Assembly (NCBI GenBank): GCA_022508445.1 | Contig: JAFLVG010000001.1 | Span: 124,001 to 188,000, forward strand | Direction of reading: 5' to 3' | Source: Clostridiales bacterium | GTDB lineage: Bacteria > Bacillota > Clostridia > Christensenellales > Pumilibacteraceae | Length of the DNA stretch: 64,000 bases | Part shown: piece by piece, positions 39,022 to 47,984 of the stretch | Position numbering within the stretch: the stretch's first letter is position 1 | Layout of the letters: every line of letters begins with the position of its first letter | Notes under the pieces: generated by a model | What the model was told of the DNA's origin: nothing | What the model saw: only the letters and a program-made list of their open reading frames with translations | The model's database searches: none | Position numbers and translations under genes: made by a program

Positions 39022-41721
39022 TTATTCGCCTTTGCCGCAACAGTTCTTGTATTTAAGTCCACTGCCGCACGGACAAGGATCATTTCTGCCCACCTGCTTG
39101 GATTTGGGCGTTACGTCAGGCTCTTTGACGTGACGTTCGCCGTCGCCGTGATTTTCGATGAGTTCGGTCTCCTGCTTGGGCGGCTCGGGCGGATATTCGA
39201 CGTTCGCGTGCATAAGCATGGACGTAACGTCCTCGTGAATGTTGTTTATCATTTCATCGAACATGTCAAAGCCTTCTTGCTGATATGCAATGACGGGATC
39301 TTGCTGTCCGTAGGCTTTGAGACCGATGCCGCTTTTGAGCGCGTCCATGTTGTCGATGTGATCCATCCACTTCTGATCGACCACGCGAAGCATGACGTAA
39401 CGCTCTATTTCCTCGAAGTCTACTCCGTGCTCTTTCGCCTCGTCGATCTTGACTTGATACGTTTCGTCAACCGCTTGATACAGCATATCTTTGAGCTCGT
39501 CAAGCGAGTAGTTTTTGAGCTTGTTTTCGTCGAAGAACTCGTGAACGCCGGGAAGCAGCTTGCGCTCGACCTCTTTGTTGAGTTCTTCCGCATCCCACTC
39601 GTCGTAATCGACCTTGGGATCGGTGTACATATCGACAATGGCGTCGCAACGGTCTCGCATTATCTTCATTATCTCTTCGTGCATGGGCATGCCTTTAAGC
39701 ACCTTGCCACGCTCGGCATAAATAATCTCGCGTTGCTTGTTCATTACGTTATCATATTCGAGAACGGATTTACGAACGGAGAAGTTGCGTCCCTCGATGT
39801 TGCGCTGTGCGTTCTCGATTTGGCGCGACAGAATTTTTGCGGAAAGCGGCGTGTCCTCGTCGACTCTGAAAAGAGCCATGACCTTTTTGAGCCGTTCGCC
39901 CCACAGCCGCAAAACGTCGTCCTCTGCTGAAAGATAGAAAATGGACGAACCCATATCGCCTTGCCGTCCGGCACGGCCGCGGAGCTGGTTGTCGATACGC
40001 CGCGACTCGTGGCGCTCGGTGCCTATTATACGAAGTCCGCCGAATCCGACGACCTTTTCCTTCTCCTCCGCGACCTCCTTTTTGAACTCTTCCATGTATT
40101 CGTTGTAGAGATCGCGCGCCTTTTGCACTTCTTCGGTTTTCGCAGGGAAAACGGACGCCGCAAGATCGATTACTTCTTCTTCGTAGCCGTCTTTAAGCAA
40201 TTTTTCCTTCGCCATAAATTCGGCGTTGCCGCCGAGCATGATATCGGTACCGCGGCCTGCCATGTTGGTCGCAATCGTAACTTGGTGAAGCTTACCGGCT
40301 TGCGCAATGATAGCCGCTTCTTTGGCGTGGTTTTTGGCGTTGAGTACGTTGTGCGGAATCTTCTCGCGGCGCAAGAGCTTGCTTAATTCCTCGCTCTTCT
40401 CGACATTCGTCGTACCGACAAGAACGGGCTGACCGCGCTCGTAGCATTCTTTGATATCTGCGACGATAGCGCGCATTTTGCCCGCAACGCCCGTAAACAG
40501 CAAATCGTTTTCGTCGACGCGCTGGCTGGGAAGGTTTGTGGGGATTGTCACGACGTCCAACTTATATATGGAACGGAACTCGTTTTCCTCGGTCTTGGCG
40601 GTACCCGTCATTCCCGAAAGCTTTTCGTAAAGTCTGAAATAGTTTTGGAATGTGATTGTCGCAAGAGTCCTGTTCTCGGACTGGATGCGCACATTCTCCT
40701 TTGCCTCGATAGCTTGGTGCAAGCCGTCGTTATACCGCCGACCTATCATCAAACGTCCCGTGAACTCGTCGACAATAACTACCTCGCCGTCGTTTACGAT
40801 GTAGTCTTGATCGCGGTGCATTATGAAATTGGCTTTGAGCGCGTTATTGATGTAGTGATAAAGCTCGGTGTTCTCGATATCGGCGAGGTTTTCCACCTCG
40901 AAATACGTTTCGGCACGCTCGATACCGTGTTCGGTGAGGTTTATTGCGCGCTTTTTCTCGTCAATCTCGTAATCCTCGTCTTTAATGAGCCTGCGCGCAA
41001 AACGATTGGCGCGGCTGTACATCTCGCTGCTCTTGCCGCCGCGTCCGGAAATGATAAGCGGCGTTCTCGCCTCGTCGATGAGAATGGAGTCTACCTCGTC
41101 TATAATGGCAAACGCGAGGTCGCGCTGCACCATATCCGCTTTGCGAACGACCATGTTGTCGCGCAAATAGTCAAATCCAAGCTCGTTGTTCGTGCCGTAG
41201 GTTATGTCGCAATTATACGCCTTGCGCTTTTCGTCCGGTCGCATTCCCGAAACGGCAACGCCGACGGTAAGTCCCAAAAATCTGTGAATCTTGCCCATCC
41301 ACTCTGCGTCGCGCTTTGCAAGGTAGTCGTTAACTGTAACTACGTGTACGCCCTTACCGGCAATAGCATTGAGGTACGCGGGCAACGTTGCCACAAGCGT
41401 TTTACCCTCGCCCGTGCGCATCTCGGCGATTCTGCCCTGATGAAGCGCAATGCCGCCCATGATCTGCACTTTAAAGTGTTGCATATTGAGTACGCGCTTA
41501 CCCGCTTCGCGCACTACCGCGAACGCCTCGGGCAAGAGGTCGTCGAGCGTTTCGAAATTCTCGTTATACCGTTTTTTGAACTGTTCGGTCATGCCGCGCA
41601 GTTCTTCGTCGGACATTGAAGAGAATTTGTCTTCGAGCGCCAAAACCTGCTCGGCCTTTGCCGCCAATTTTTTGACGTTGCGACGGTTGTCGCTACCCGT
41701 AATAAAAGAAATAAGTCCCAT
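39022..41721 (-). CDS. secA: Preprotein translocase ATPase SecA
   Basis: 899 residues from the ATG at 41721, preceded by GAGGT; the frame stays open upstream to 42012 but that part has no SecA similarity. Walker A is MRTGEGKTLV (101-110), the DEAD-like IIDEVDSILIDEA motif follows, and NBD2 includes TNMAGRGTDIMLGG and LRGRAGRQGDMGSS. The C-terminal zinc motif CPCGSGLKYKNCC binds SecB or ribosomes. SecA drives export through SecYEG, including the lipoproteins and amylases encoded here. Followed closely by prfB (88 bases). Confidence 0.97.
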   Translation of the reverse strand: MGLISFITGSDNRRNVKKLAAKAEQVLALEDKFSSMSDEELRGMTEQFKKRYNENFETLDDLLPEAFAVVREAGKRVLNMQHFKVQIMGGIALHQGRIAEMRTGEGKTLVATLPAYLNAIAGKGVHVVTVNDYLAKRDAEWMGKIHRFLGLTVGVAVSGMRPDEKRKAYNCDITYGTNNELGFDYLRDNMVVRKADMVQRDLAFAIIDEVDSILIDEARTPLIISGRGGKSSEMYSRANRFARRLIKDEDYEIDEKKRAINLTEHGIERAETYFEVENLADIENTELYHYINNALKANFIMHRDQDYIVNDGEVVIVDEFTGRLMIGRRYNDGLHQAIEAKENVRIQSENRTLATITFQNYFRLYEKLSGMTGTAKTEENEFRSIYKLDVVTIPTNLPSQRVDENDLLFTGVAGKMRAIVADIKECYERGQPVLVGTTNVEKSEELSKLLRREKIPHNVLNAKNHAKEAAIIAQAGKLHQVTIATNMAGRGTDIMLGGNAEFMAKEKLLKDGYEEEVIDLAASVFPAKTEEVQKARDLYNEYMEEFKKEVAEEKEKVVGFGGLRIIGTERHESRRIDNQLRGRAGRQGDMGSSIFYLSAEDDVLRLWGERLKKVMALFRVDEDTPLSAKILSRQIENAQRNIEGRNFSVRKSVLEYDNVMNKQREIIYAERGKVLKGMPMHEEIMKIMRDRCDAIVDMYTDPKVDYDEWDAEELNKEVERKLLPGVHEFFDENKLKNYSLDELKDMLYQAVDETYQVKIDEAKEHGVDFEEIERYVMLRVVDQKWMDHIDNMDALKSGIGLKAYGQQDPVIAYQQEGFDMFDEMINNIHEDVTSMLMHANVEYPPEPPKQETELIENHGDGERHVKEPDVTPKSKQVGRNDPCPCGSGLKYKNCCGKGE

Positions 41722-41795
41722 AATATACCTCGAACGCAAAGCGGCGCGACGATTTTCGCAAGTGATGAAAAAACATCGCTTTACCCTTTGCACCA

Positions 41796-41830
41796 TGTGA
41801 TATTTTATCACAGTCACAAGATAATTGCAA
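41796..41830 (-). promoter_or_regulatory. secA promoter with palindrome over the -10 box
   Basis: TTGCAA (41830-41825), 17-base spacer, TAAAAT (41807-41802). The -10 box sits inside TGTGATATTTTATCACA (41796-41812), a perfect 6-bp-arm palindrome. Leader about 75 bases. Confidence 0.75.
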
Positions 41831-41935
41831 GGGATAATCAGCAATAAAATTCCTGTTTTAAGTCCGTAAACCGCACTCAAAGAAAATTTTGCCGAAACGC
41901 GTAATATTCTTTTTGCGATTGCGCAAGATAAAATC

Positions 41936-42085
41936 ATGAAAACGTGTGTGTGCGAAAACTGTTTACGTGAATTTCCTTTAAGCTCCGTTCTGCATTGCGA
42001 CGACTGCGGCAAATGCTATTGCGAGCGTTGCGCAAAAGCACTCGGCATTTGCGAGTGCGCCGGGGATTTGACGTATTTCGATTGA
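41936..42085 (+). CDS. Small cysteine-rich protein, probable zinc-binding
   Basis: A 49-residue frame from ATG 41936 to TGA 42085. It carries ten cysteines (4, 6, 9, 21, 24, 27, 29, 32, 39, 41), arranged CxCxxC near the start and CxxCxxCxCxxC (21-32) then CxC, plus His20. This is the spacing of treble-clef or zinc-ribbon folds; two zinc ions could be held. No strong ribosome site is visible. It is divergent from secA (214 bases between starts) and ends just before a strong terminator. Cys density and frame preservation argue that it is a real gene; function unknown. Confidence 0.65.
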   Translation: MKTCVCENCLREFPLSSVLHCDDCGKCYCERCAKALGICECAGDLTYFD

Positions 42086-42143
42086 TAATCGAATAAAGCT
42101 GTTCGATTAAAAGTCAAACTCGGCGCGCTATTTATAGTGCATA

Positions 42144-42175
42144 AAAAACGCTCTCGATCTTGCGAGAGCGTTTTT
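42144..42175. terminator. Bidirectional terminator
   Basis: AAAAACGCTCTCG (42144-42156) pairs with CGAGAGCGTTTTT (42163-42175) around ATCTTG; ends the small Cys-rich gene and the response-regulator gene. Confidence 0.92.
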
Positions 42176-42180
42176 ACATA

Positions 42181-42843
42181 TTAAAGTATCGCCTTATAAC
42201 CCATTCCGCGCACGGTAACTATCTTGTCGCGGTATTTTTCGCCGAGAGATTTTCGGAGCATTTTGATGTGGGTATCGACCGTGCGGTCGTCGCCGTAATA
42301 ATCAAAGCCCCAAATTTTGTCGAGAAGCTCTTGCCGCGAAAACGCCTTGCCGTTGTAGCGCGCAAGCAAGAACAACAGCTCGCATTCTTTGGGAGTCATA
42401 GGCACGCGCTTGCCCGAAATGAACACGGCGCAGCCCGCAAAATCGATTATGAGATCGCCGGATACCATTTTATCCTCGCTCATAGCGCCACGCCTCATGA
42501 TAGCGGCGGCTCGCGCCATAAGCTCTTTGGGGCTGAACGGCTTGGTGACGTAATCGTCCGCGCCCATTTCAAACCCGTGTAGCTTATCGTATTCCTCCAC
42601 TCTTGCGGAAAGAATTATAATCGGGGTTTGTTTGTTTTTGCGAATTTCCTTTGTGGCGGAAAACCCGTCGAGCTTGGGCATCATGGCGTCCATTATGATC
42701 ATATCGAAATCGGTTTCGCGAGCCTTTCTGACGGCGTCCATGCCGTCGACGGCGAATTCCGTTTCGTATCCTTCGAATTCGCAGTATTCTTTTATGACTT
42801 GGCGAATGCCTTCCTCGTCGTCGGCTATGAGAAATTTAGCCAT
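42181..42843 (-). CDS. OmpR/PhoB-family response regulator, orphan
   Basis: 220 residues. Receiver domain 1-118 with the acidic pocket Asp8/Asp9, phosphorylation site Asp52 (IIMDAMMP), Ser in place of the usual Thr in IILSAR, and Lys in VTKPF; then a winged-helix DNA-binding domain (about 125-218) with the TPKECELLFLLARYNG and DDRTVDTHIKMLRKSLG motifs. GGAGG lies before the ATG. No histidine kinase is adjacent, so its partner is elsewhere. It follows the CtpE-like ATPase on the same strand by 137 bases. Confidence 0.93.
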   Translation of the reverse strand: MAKFLIADDEEGIRQVIKEYCEFEGYETEFAVDGMDAVRKARETDFDMIIMDAMMPKLDGFSATKEIRKNKQTPIIILSARVEEYDKLHGFEMGADDYVTKPFSPKELMARAAAIMRRGAMSEDKMVSGDLIIDFAGCAVFISGKRVPMTPKECELLFLLARYNGKAFSRQELLDKIWGFDYYGDDRTVDTHIKMLRKSLGEKYRDKIVTVRGMGYKAIL

Positions 42844-42919
42844 ATTGCACCTCCGGCGTAATATCTCGAATTAATTATAGATGCCGTTTATGTAATCCAC
42901 GCGCGATACACGTATGATG

Positions 42920-42951
42920 ATTGTGTAACAGTATGTCAAAAATTACACAAT
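42920..42951 (-). promoter_or_regulatory. Inverted repeat upstream of the response regulator
   Basis: ATTGTGTAA (42920-42928) and TTACACAAT (42943-42951), perfect 9-bp arms, with TTGACA (42937-42932, minus strand) in the spacer. Either an operator over a promoter or a transcript hairpin after the ATPase gene. A TATAAT box lies further down near 42875. Confidence 0.5.
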
Positions 42952-42980
42952 GTTATTTGCAAGCCATGGTTCTGTTTCTT

Positions 42981-45737
42981 CTAATGCAGCTTAATCGAGC
43001 TCAAAATCTTAGTGAGAATTGTGACGATAAAGTAGCTCGCAAGAACGACCGTCGAAACAAAGCAAACCTGCGTAAAGCCTATCTTGGTAATGCCTATCGA
43101 CGGCATGATGTACATGAACAGAATAGTCATAGCGACCACGCCGAGCATGAGCACCGTTCGGAAGGCGTTAAACGGCTCGCACTGACGGAACAACACCATC
43201 ATGCCCACGCACGTTATTGTGATGACCATCATTGAAATGAGCTGGGCAGGATACACGCCGTCGCTAGCCTCGGGAAGAGGAATAAACATGTTGTACATGT
43301 ACATCGACATAACTCCGATGACCAGCGCGACGCCGCCTGGTACAGCGCGTGACACGACGTTTGACAGGAACTTACCTCGAATAATATTCTTGTTGCTCTG
43401 CAACGCGAGGAAGAACGACGGCACGCCTATTATGCAAATTTCGAGCGGAATAAGATTGTTTGTCGCAAGCGGATACGGCCGTTGCATGGCAAGGAATATA
43501 ATCGACAGCACGATTGACATAAATGTCTTCATGAGGAACATTGCCGACGACGCTTGAATATTGTTTACCACGCGCCGTCCTTCCATAACGACGTCCGGCA
43601 TTGACGTAAAGTCGTTATTGAGCAGAACCAAGTGGCTGACGTTTCTCGCCGCCTCCGCGCCCGATGCCATTGCGACCGAGCAGTCGGACTCGCGCATAGC
43701 GAGGATGTCGTTAACGCCGTCGCCCGTCATCGCGACCGTGTGATTTTTGGATTTAATCGCACGAACGAGCAAACGCTTTTGATCGGGCGTAACCCTGCCG
43801 AACACCGTGTACTTGTTGGCCGCTTCGATGACATCTTGATCTGAAAAGCCTTCTAGCGACACGTAAAGCTCGGCGTTTTCCACACCGACGCGCCGCGCTA
43901 CTTCGGAAACGGTAATGGGATTATCGCCCGAAATGACCTTTACGGCGACGTTGTTTTCCTTGAACCAATTGATAGTCGTGATTGCGTCTTCGCGAATGTG
44001 ATCCTCAATAATCAATAAGCAAACGGGACGGCGCACCGCAGGCAGCTTTTCGCCCACCATGTCCGCAGGCGAATGAGCAAGCACCATTACGCGGAAGCCG
44101 TTGGCGGCGTTCTCGTTGATGAGCTTTTCTATTCTTACGCCGATATCTTTGAGAACGAACTCGGGCGCGCCCAGCATGAACGTACCCTCGCCCTCGAACG
44201 TGACGGCAGACAGCTTTCTTTGCGACGAGAACGGAAGCACCGCCGTCGGATTGAGCGCCTTGCTGTATCCGAACTTCGCGGCGAGCGCGAGCGCCGTTTG
44301 ATTGTTGTCGCCCGTCGCGGTCAGCATGGAACCGATAATCTCCGAAAGAGAATGTTCACTGTCGAAACCCTTAATCTCGATCACATTGTTAACTTCCATC
44401 GAGCCGTCCGTGATAGTGCCCGTTTTGTCGAGGCAAAGCACGTCTACTCTCGCGAGCATTTCTATACAGTAAAGGTCTTGCACGAGCGTTTGCTTTCTGG
44501 CAAGCCGCAAAACCGACGCGGCAAGCGCGAGCGACGTAAGCAAGAACATGCCCGACGGAATCATACCGATGACCGATCCCGCGGCGCTTGTAACTATGGT
44601 GTTCCAATCGGCCGACGTAGCGTGTGCGCCCTTCGGTACGACTTTTAAGTAGTTCATCCAAACCATAAGTCCGCCGATTGCGATTATAAACGGAGACAAA
44701 ACCTTGATAACGAGCTTAATGGAATTCATGAGCTCGCTCTTGGGCTTTTTATACTTTTTCGCGTGCGACGTGAGCGTTTCCACGTAGTTGGCGGCGCCCA
44801 CCTTTTCCACTTTTGCAACCACCGAGCCGCTGCTTATAAACGAGCCGCTGTACAGCATATCGCCCACGCGTTTTTTCACAGGCTCGCTCTCGCCCGTCAG
44901 CATTGATTCGTTGACGTCGCATTCACCGCGAACGACGATTGAGTCCGTGCAAATCTGCTTGCCCATTTCAAAGCAAATAATGTCATCGAGAACAACGTCC
45001 GCAGTGGGAATCACCTTGCGCTCGCCGTCGCGTATCACCACCGCCGACGGTGCGGATACAAGCGACAGCTTATCTATTTTCATTTTGGAGCGAATCTCTT
45101 GGAAAATGCCGATAGCTATATTGGCCGCGATGATAACTACGAAGAAAAGTTGCGTCACGCTCGCCCTTACCGCTATAAGCGCAGCCGCGACAACAAAGGT
45201 CAACACGTTAAAGAACGTGAAGATATTTTGCATAAAAATAGAAAGATAGCTCTTGCCGCTTTGTTTTTTAACAAAGTTATCAAATCCTTGTTCGGTGCGC
45301 GACTGTACAATTGCGGACGACAACCCCAAGTCCGGATCGGGATTGTAACGCTCGGCGGCGGCAAGCTCTACCGTTTTTTGCTTGCGGTGTTTACCCGACT
45401 TGCGGCGCGCGGCAGAAGCTTCCCTGCTGAGCATTGTGCTGTCGATTGTCATCGACTTGTGATAATAACCGGAAATAGGCTCGTCCGCCTCATCGTCGTC
45501 GAACACAGACCTATCGATTACCGACTGATCTATTTTCGAGTTGGAATCCGCGTCGTATTTCGCTTTGTTGTCTATGATATTCGCAGTCTGTTGAGTGCGT
45601 TTCTTCTGCGACGCCGCACGCGGCAAAATATCCGACTCATCAACAATCGGCATTGTCAGCGTAAGCTGCTCATCATTTTGACGTTTGGGCTTTGCAGCGG
45701 TTTTTTGAGTATTGGTCTTTTTGGTTTTTTCTTGCAT
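42981..45737 (-). CDS. CtpE-like P-type ATPase, probable Ca2+ transport
   Basis: 918 residues. A polar, Lys/Asp-rich extension of about 130 residues precedes the ATPase core. Core marks: TGES (281-284), the membrane motif GMIPSGM (391-397), phosphorylated Asp437 in DKTGT, and GDGVNDILAMRESDCSVAMASG, with ten predicted membrane segments. This matches the CtpE group of P-type ATPases, for which calcium transport has been described in mycobacteria; substrate here is inferred. A consensus promoter lies in the end of the upstream permease gene and its -10 box ends 6 bases before the ATG, with no ribosome site: predicted leaderless. Confidence 0.85.
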   Translation of the reverse strand: MQEKTKKTNTQKTAAKPKRQNDEQLTLTMPIVDESDILPRAASQKKRTQQTANIIDNKAKYDADSNSKIDQSVIDRSVFDDDEADEPISGYYHKSMTIDSTMLSREASAARRKSGKHRKQKTVELAAAERYNPDPDLGLSSAIVQSRTEQGFDNFVKKQSGKSYLSIFMQNIFTFFNVLTFVVAAALIAVRASVTQLFFVVIIAANIAIGIFQEIRSKMKIDKLSLVSAPSAVVIRDGERKVIPTADVVLDDIICFEMGKQICTDSIVVRGECDVNESMLTGESEPVKKRVGDMLYSGSFISSGSVVAKVEKVGAANYVETLTSHAKKYKKPKSELMNSIKLVIKVLSPFIIAIGGLMVWMNYLKVVPKGAHATSADWNTIVTSAAGSVIGMIPSGMFLLTSLALAASVLRLARKQTLVQDLYCIEMLARVDVLCLDKTGTITDGSMEVNNVIEIKGFDSEHSLSEIIGSMLTATGDNNQTALALAAKFGYSKALNPTAVLPFSSQRKLSAVTFEGEGTFMLGAPEFVLKDIGVRIEKLINENAANGFRVMVLAHSPADMVGEKLPAVRRPVCLLIIEDHIREDAITTINWFKENNVAVKVISGDNPITVSEVARRVGVENAELYVSLEGFSDQDVIEAANKYTVFGRVTPDQKRLLVRAIKSKNHTVAMTGDGVNDILAMRESDCSVAMASGAEAARNVSHLVLLNNDFTSMPDVVMEGRRVVNNIQASSAMFLMKTFMSIVLSIIFLAMQRPYPLATNNLIPLEICIIGVPSFFLALQSNKNIIRGKFLSNVVSRAVPGGVALVIGVMSMYMYNMFIPLPEASDGVYPAQLISMMVITITCVGMMVLFRQCEPFNAFRTVLMLGVVAMTILFMYIMPSIGITKIGFTQVCFVSTVVLASYFIVTILTKILSSIKLH

Positions 45738-45743
45738 AGTAAC

Positions 45744-45772
45744 ATTATAACCGCAATTGAACGGTTTGTCAA
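45744..45772 (-). promoter_or_regulatory. Promoter of the CtpE-like ATPase (predicted leaderless)
   Basis: TTGACA (45772-45767), 17-base spacer, TATAAT (45749-45744), all consensus; ATG 6 bases beyond. The -35 box overlaps the stop codon of the permease gene. Confidence 0.88.
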
Positions 45773-46536
45773 TTGCTATCGCAATACTTATGCAATACGA
45801 TTTTCAAGGCAAAGCGCAAAATACATTCGGCTATCACCGATACCGCAACGGCCGCTATAACATAAGATATGAGCATAGCCGGCTCCAAATATAGCTGCGA
45901 AAGCTTCATGAGCATACCCAAGCTATCCGCAGTCTGCGCGAGGATTTCCGCGCCTATAACCGCCTTGATGTTGTAAGAAAACGACGTCGAAAGAGTTTCT
46001 GGAAGCGCACCGGCAAGGCACGGAAACCACAGTGACTTAAAAGTTTGAAACTTGTTCGCGCCGCATATAACGCACACCTCTTTCAGTTCCGACGGCAGTG
46101 TGGAAGTTTTGGCGCGTGCCGCGGAGTACATAATCGGATAAATGACGAGAACGCCGAGAACAACGGGCGTCCCGTATCCGCCGACCGAAAGCGCGAGTAT
46201 GAGCGTGACCGCAACCGCGGGGAGCGATCTGATTGCGGATATGAGCGGCTCGACAATTCGTCTGAACGGCTCGAATGCGGTGGAAAAACAGAACGTGACA
46301 AAAAACAGCGCGAGCGATATCAAAAACCCTAACGTACTGCGCCAAAGTGTTCCCGAAAGCCCGTCGTAAAATTCGGCGCTTTTGAGCACCCTTGAAAACT
46401 CGGCGGCTGTCGAGCTTACGCTCGGCAGAACGAACTCCGAATCGATTGCATGCGCGGCAACAGCCCAGATTCCCAAGATAATGCCGACAACGACTGCGAT
46501 ATATAGTATATTGTAAAAAATCCTCTTACTCGTCAC
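45769..46536 (-). CDS. ABC transporter permease (SsuC/ThiX-like)
   Basis: 255 residues, six membrane segments, BPD_transp_1 fold. The ATPase-docking loop reads ELKEVCVICGANKFQTFKSLWFP (about 145-167), in the style of SsuC/TauC/ThiX permeases for sulfonates, nitrate or pyrimidines. Start overlaps the binding-protein gene by 4 bases. No ATPase gene of this transporter is present next to it; the following gene is the P-type ATPase with its own promoter. Confidence 0.85.
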   Translation of the reverse strand: MTSKRIFYNILYIAVVVGIILGIWAVAAHAIDSEFVLPSVSSTAAEFSRVLKSAEFYDGLSGTLWRSTLGFLISLALFFVTFCFSTAFEPFRRIVEPLISAIRSLPAVAVTLILALSVGGYGTPVVLGVLVIYPIMYSAARAKTSTLPSELKEVCVICGANKFQTFKSLWFPCLAGALPETLSTSFSYNIKAVIGAEILAQTADSLGMLMKLSQLYLEPAMLISYVIAAVAVSVIAECILRFALKIVLHKYCDSN

Positions 46537-47522
46537 GGTTGATAATAGAAATTGTCATCCGGCACTTTGTTAAGCGCAGTCGTGCCGTTGTCGAGTTCGA
46601 GCCTCGTGAGCAGTCTGAAATAATCTGTGCAGTCCGCTCTTTTTTCTTCCGCGGCGACAGTGTAAATATTGCAACGCTTGACGATAGTCGAAGAAAGCAC
46701 CGTAAGCTCGGACGTGCTTCCCTTTTGCATGTGCGATTTCACGGCTTGAAGAGCCTTGTCGGGGTTAGCTTCCGCCCAGCCGTCAGACTTTTCGAGCGCC
46801 GCCAAAAATCCGTTGACGAATTCGCGGCGGTTATCGATGAGCGAGCCTTTTGCCACAAGGCAGGCCTGCGGATATTCGCCGCCGATTGTAAGCTCCCATG
46901 TCTCTTGCATGTCTATAACGGGCACTTTGCCTTCGAACTTTGTCGTTGCGGTAGTGACGGCAGGCTCGCCGAGAAGCGCGTAATCTATATCGCCCTTGCC
47001 GAGAAGGGGCAAAAGCGCGCCGCCCGTTTCTTCGTACCTGAGCGCTATCTTGCCGGAAACCGCACTGTCGCTCACCTCGTAATCGATGTCTGATTCTTCG
47101 AGAAGCATGCGCAAGATAAGATCGGGAACATTGCCTCTTCCGATAACGCCGAGGCGCATGCCCACAAGATCGCCGAGTTCGTCGACGCCGCTGTTTCCTA
47201 CAATGTACAGATTGCCGTGCGTATTGACGGTGAGCATGACGATGTCAACGCCGCCGTTATATAGCTTTGCCGCGGCATTTATGGGCATTATCGCCATATC
47301 GGCATTGCCCGAGCTTACGTGTCCCGCAATCGAGCTTGCCGTTACAACGGTGAAATCCGCACCCGCATAACCGCTATCCATGAGCGCCGAAAGCGCAATC
47401 GCAGGTGCGCCGTCGGGCATGTAAATATGCACCTTGCCGTCATCCTTCGAGCATGCCGTAAGCGGCACGGCGATGGTCAGCGCGGACAAGAAAGCAAGAA
47501 CTTTCGATATAAACTTTTTCAT
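46533..47522 (-). CDS. ABC substrate-binding lipoprotein (NMT1/SsuA/ThiY-like)
   Basis: 329 residues; lipoprotein signal ends at Cys24 (AVPLTACSK). The mature protein has the two-lobed NMT1/THI5 fold: VHIYMPDGAPAIALSALM, the SGNADMAIMPINAA segment and DYALLGEPAVTTA in the second lobe. Proteins of this group bind aromatic or sulfonated small molecules, including the thiamine pyrimidine HMP. The Glu-Pro-Ala (EPAV) motif is typical. AAGGAG precedes the ATG. Ligand unknown; context (structured leader, TM1266-type regulator) is the best clue. Confidence 0.85.
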   Translation of the reverse strand: MKKFISKVLAFLSALTIAVPLTACSKDDGKVHIYMPDGAPAIALSALMDSGYAGADFTVVTASSIAGHVSSGNADMAIMPINAAAKLYNGGVDIVMLTVNTHGNLYIVGNSGVDELGDLVGMRLGVIGRGNVPDLILRMLLEESDIDYEVSDSAVSGKIALRYEETGGALLPLLGKGDIDYALLGEPAVTTATTKFEGKVPVIDMQETWELTIGGEYPQACLVAKGSLIDNRREFVNGFLAALEKSDGWAEANPDKALQAVKSHMQKGSTSELTVLSSTIVKRCNIYTVAAEEKRADCTDYFRLLTRLELDNGTTALNKVPDDNFYYQP

Positions 47523-47599
47523 TATAATTCTCCTTTAAAGGTTAGTTTGTTTTTTTAAATGATTTTCAGTAAATCGAGATTCATACCCATAGAATATAA

Positions 47600-47851
47600 T
47601 CATTTGCCGAAAAGCGCTTTTGCCGCCACGCCGCTCACCCTGCCGAGCTTGCCGGTCAGCGCATTCACGGCGTCTTGCGGCGCGTCGAGAACAAGCGTAA
47701 TCGTGTTCACGCCTCGGTCGCGCATGGGAAGCCCCATGCGCCCCACGATGAACTCACTGTACTCGTGAAGCAAACGGTTGACGGTTTCGACGGCGTTCCC
47801 GTCCGATATTATTATGCCGAGTAGCGCTATTCTGTTTGCACTTGTTTCCAT
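47600..47851 (-). CDS. TM1266-family regulator (iron-only hydrogenase system type)
   Basis: 83 residues from the ATG at 47851, with GGAGGTG 7 bases upstream; longer starts would run into the structured leader. It has the ferredoxin-like/ACT-like fold of the TM1266 family (IALLGIIISDGNAVETVNRLL; ITLVLDAPQDAVNALTGKLGRVSGV), annotated as putative regulators near FeFe-hydrogenase maturation genes. No hydrogenase genes are in the window. It heads the unit with the ABC binding protein (77 bases) and permease, so it may sense the imported compound or a product. Confidence 0.85.
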   Translation of the reverse strand: METSANRIALLGIIISDGNAVETVNRLLHEYSEFIVGRMGLPMRDRGVNTITLVLDAPQDAVNALTGKLGRVSGVAAKALFGK

Positions 47852-47858
47852 AAAAAAA

Positions 47859-47978
47859 CACCTCCGCAATCGAGAGGCGCAAAATATACGGCGTGACACG
47901 GCAGTAAAGCCGCATAGCCACATTGTCATAAAAAATCAGTTTGCCGTCTTTGCCGTCAGCGCCTCTTTCGGTTCAGAC
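47859..47978 (-). promoter_or_regulatory. Structured 5' leader, candidate riboswitch (class unassigned)
   Basis: About 120 bases of RNA. A closing helix P1 pairs AGAGGCGC (47966-47959) with GCGCCUCU (47880-47873). Inside, two nested helices pair tandem ACGGC copies (in the direct repeat GACGGCAAA, twice, 47957-47940) with two GCCGU copies near 47906-47888. The 3' strand of P1 can instead pair CGCCUC (47879-47874) with GAGGUG (47864-47859), which is the Shine-Dalgarno site of the TM1266 gene. P1 and the blocking helix exclude each other, as in a translational riboswitch. It does not match TPP, lysine, guanidine, SAM or cobalamin aptamers that I know. Confidence 0.65.
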
Positions 47979-47984
47979 AATATC

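Noticed and set aside
41722..42012. 97-residue N-terminal extension of SecA
   Set aside because: No similarity to SecA, lies across the secA promoter and opposite the Cys-rich gene; the ATG at 41721 has a ribosome site.
47859..47978. TPP riboswitch in front of the ThiY-like binding-protein unit
   Set aside because: The CUGAGA and ACCUGAUCUGG elements of the TPP aptamer are absent, and the helix layout differs; kept as unassigned candidate.
47859..47978. T-box leader
   Set aside because: No UGGxACCGCG element and too short; the downstream genes are not amino-acid related.
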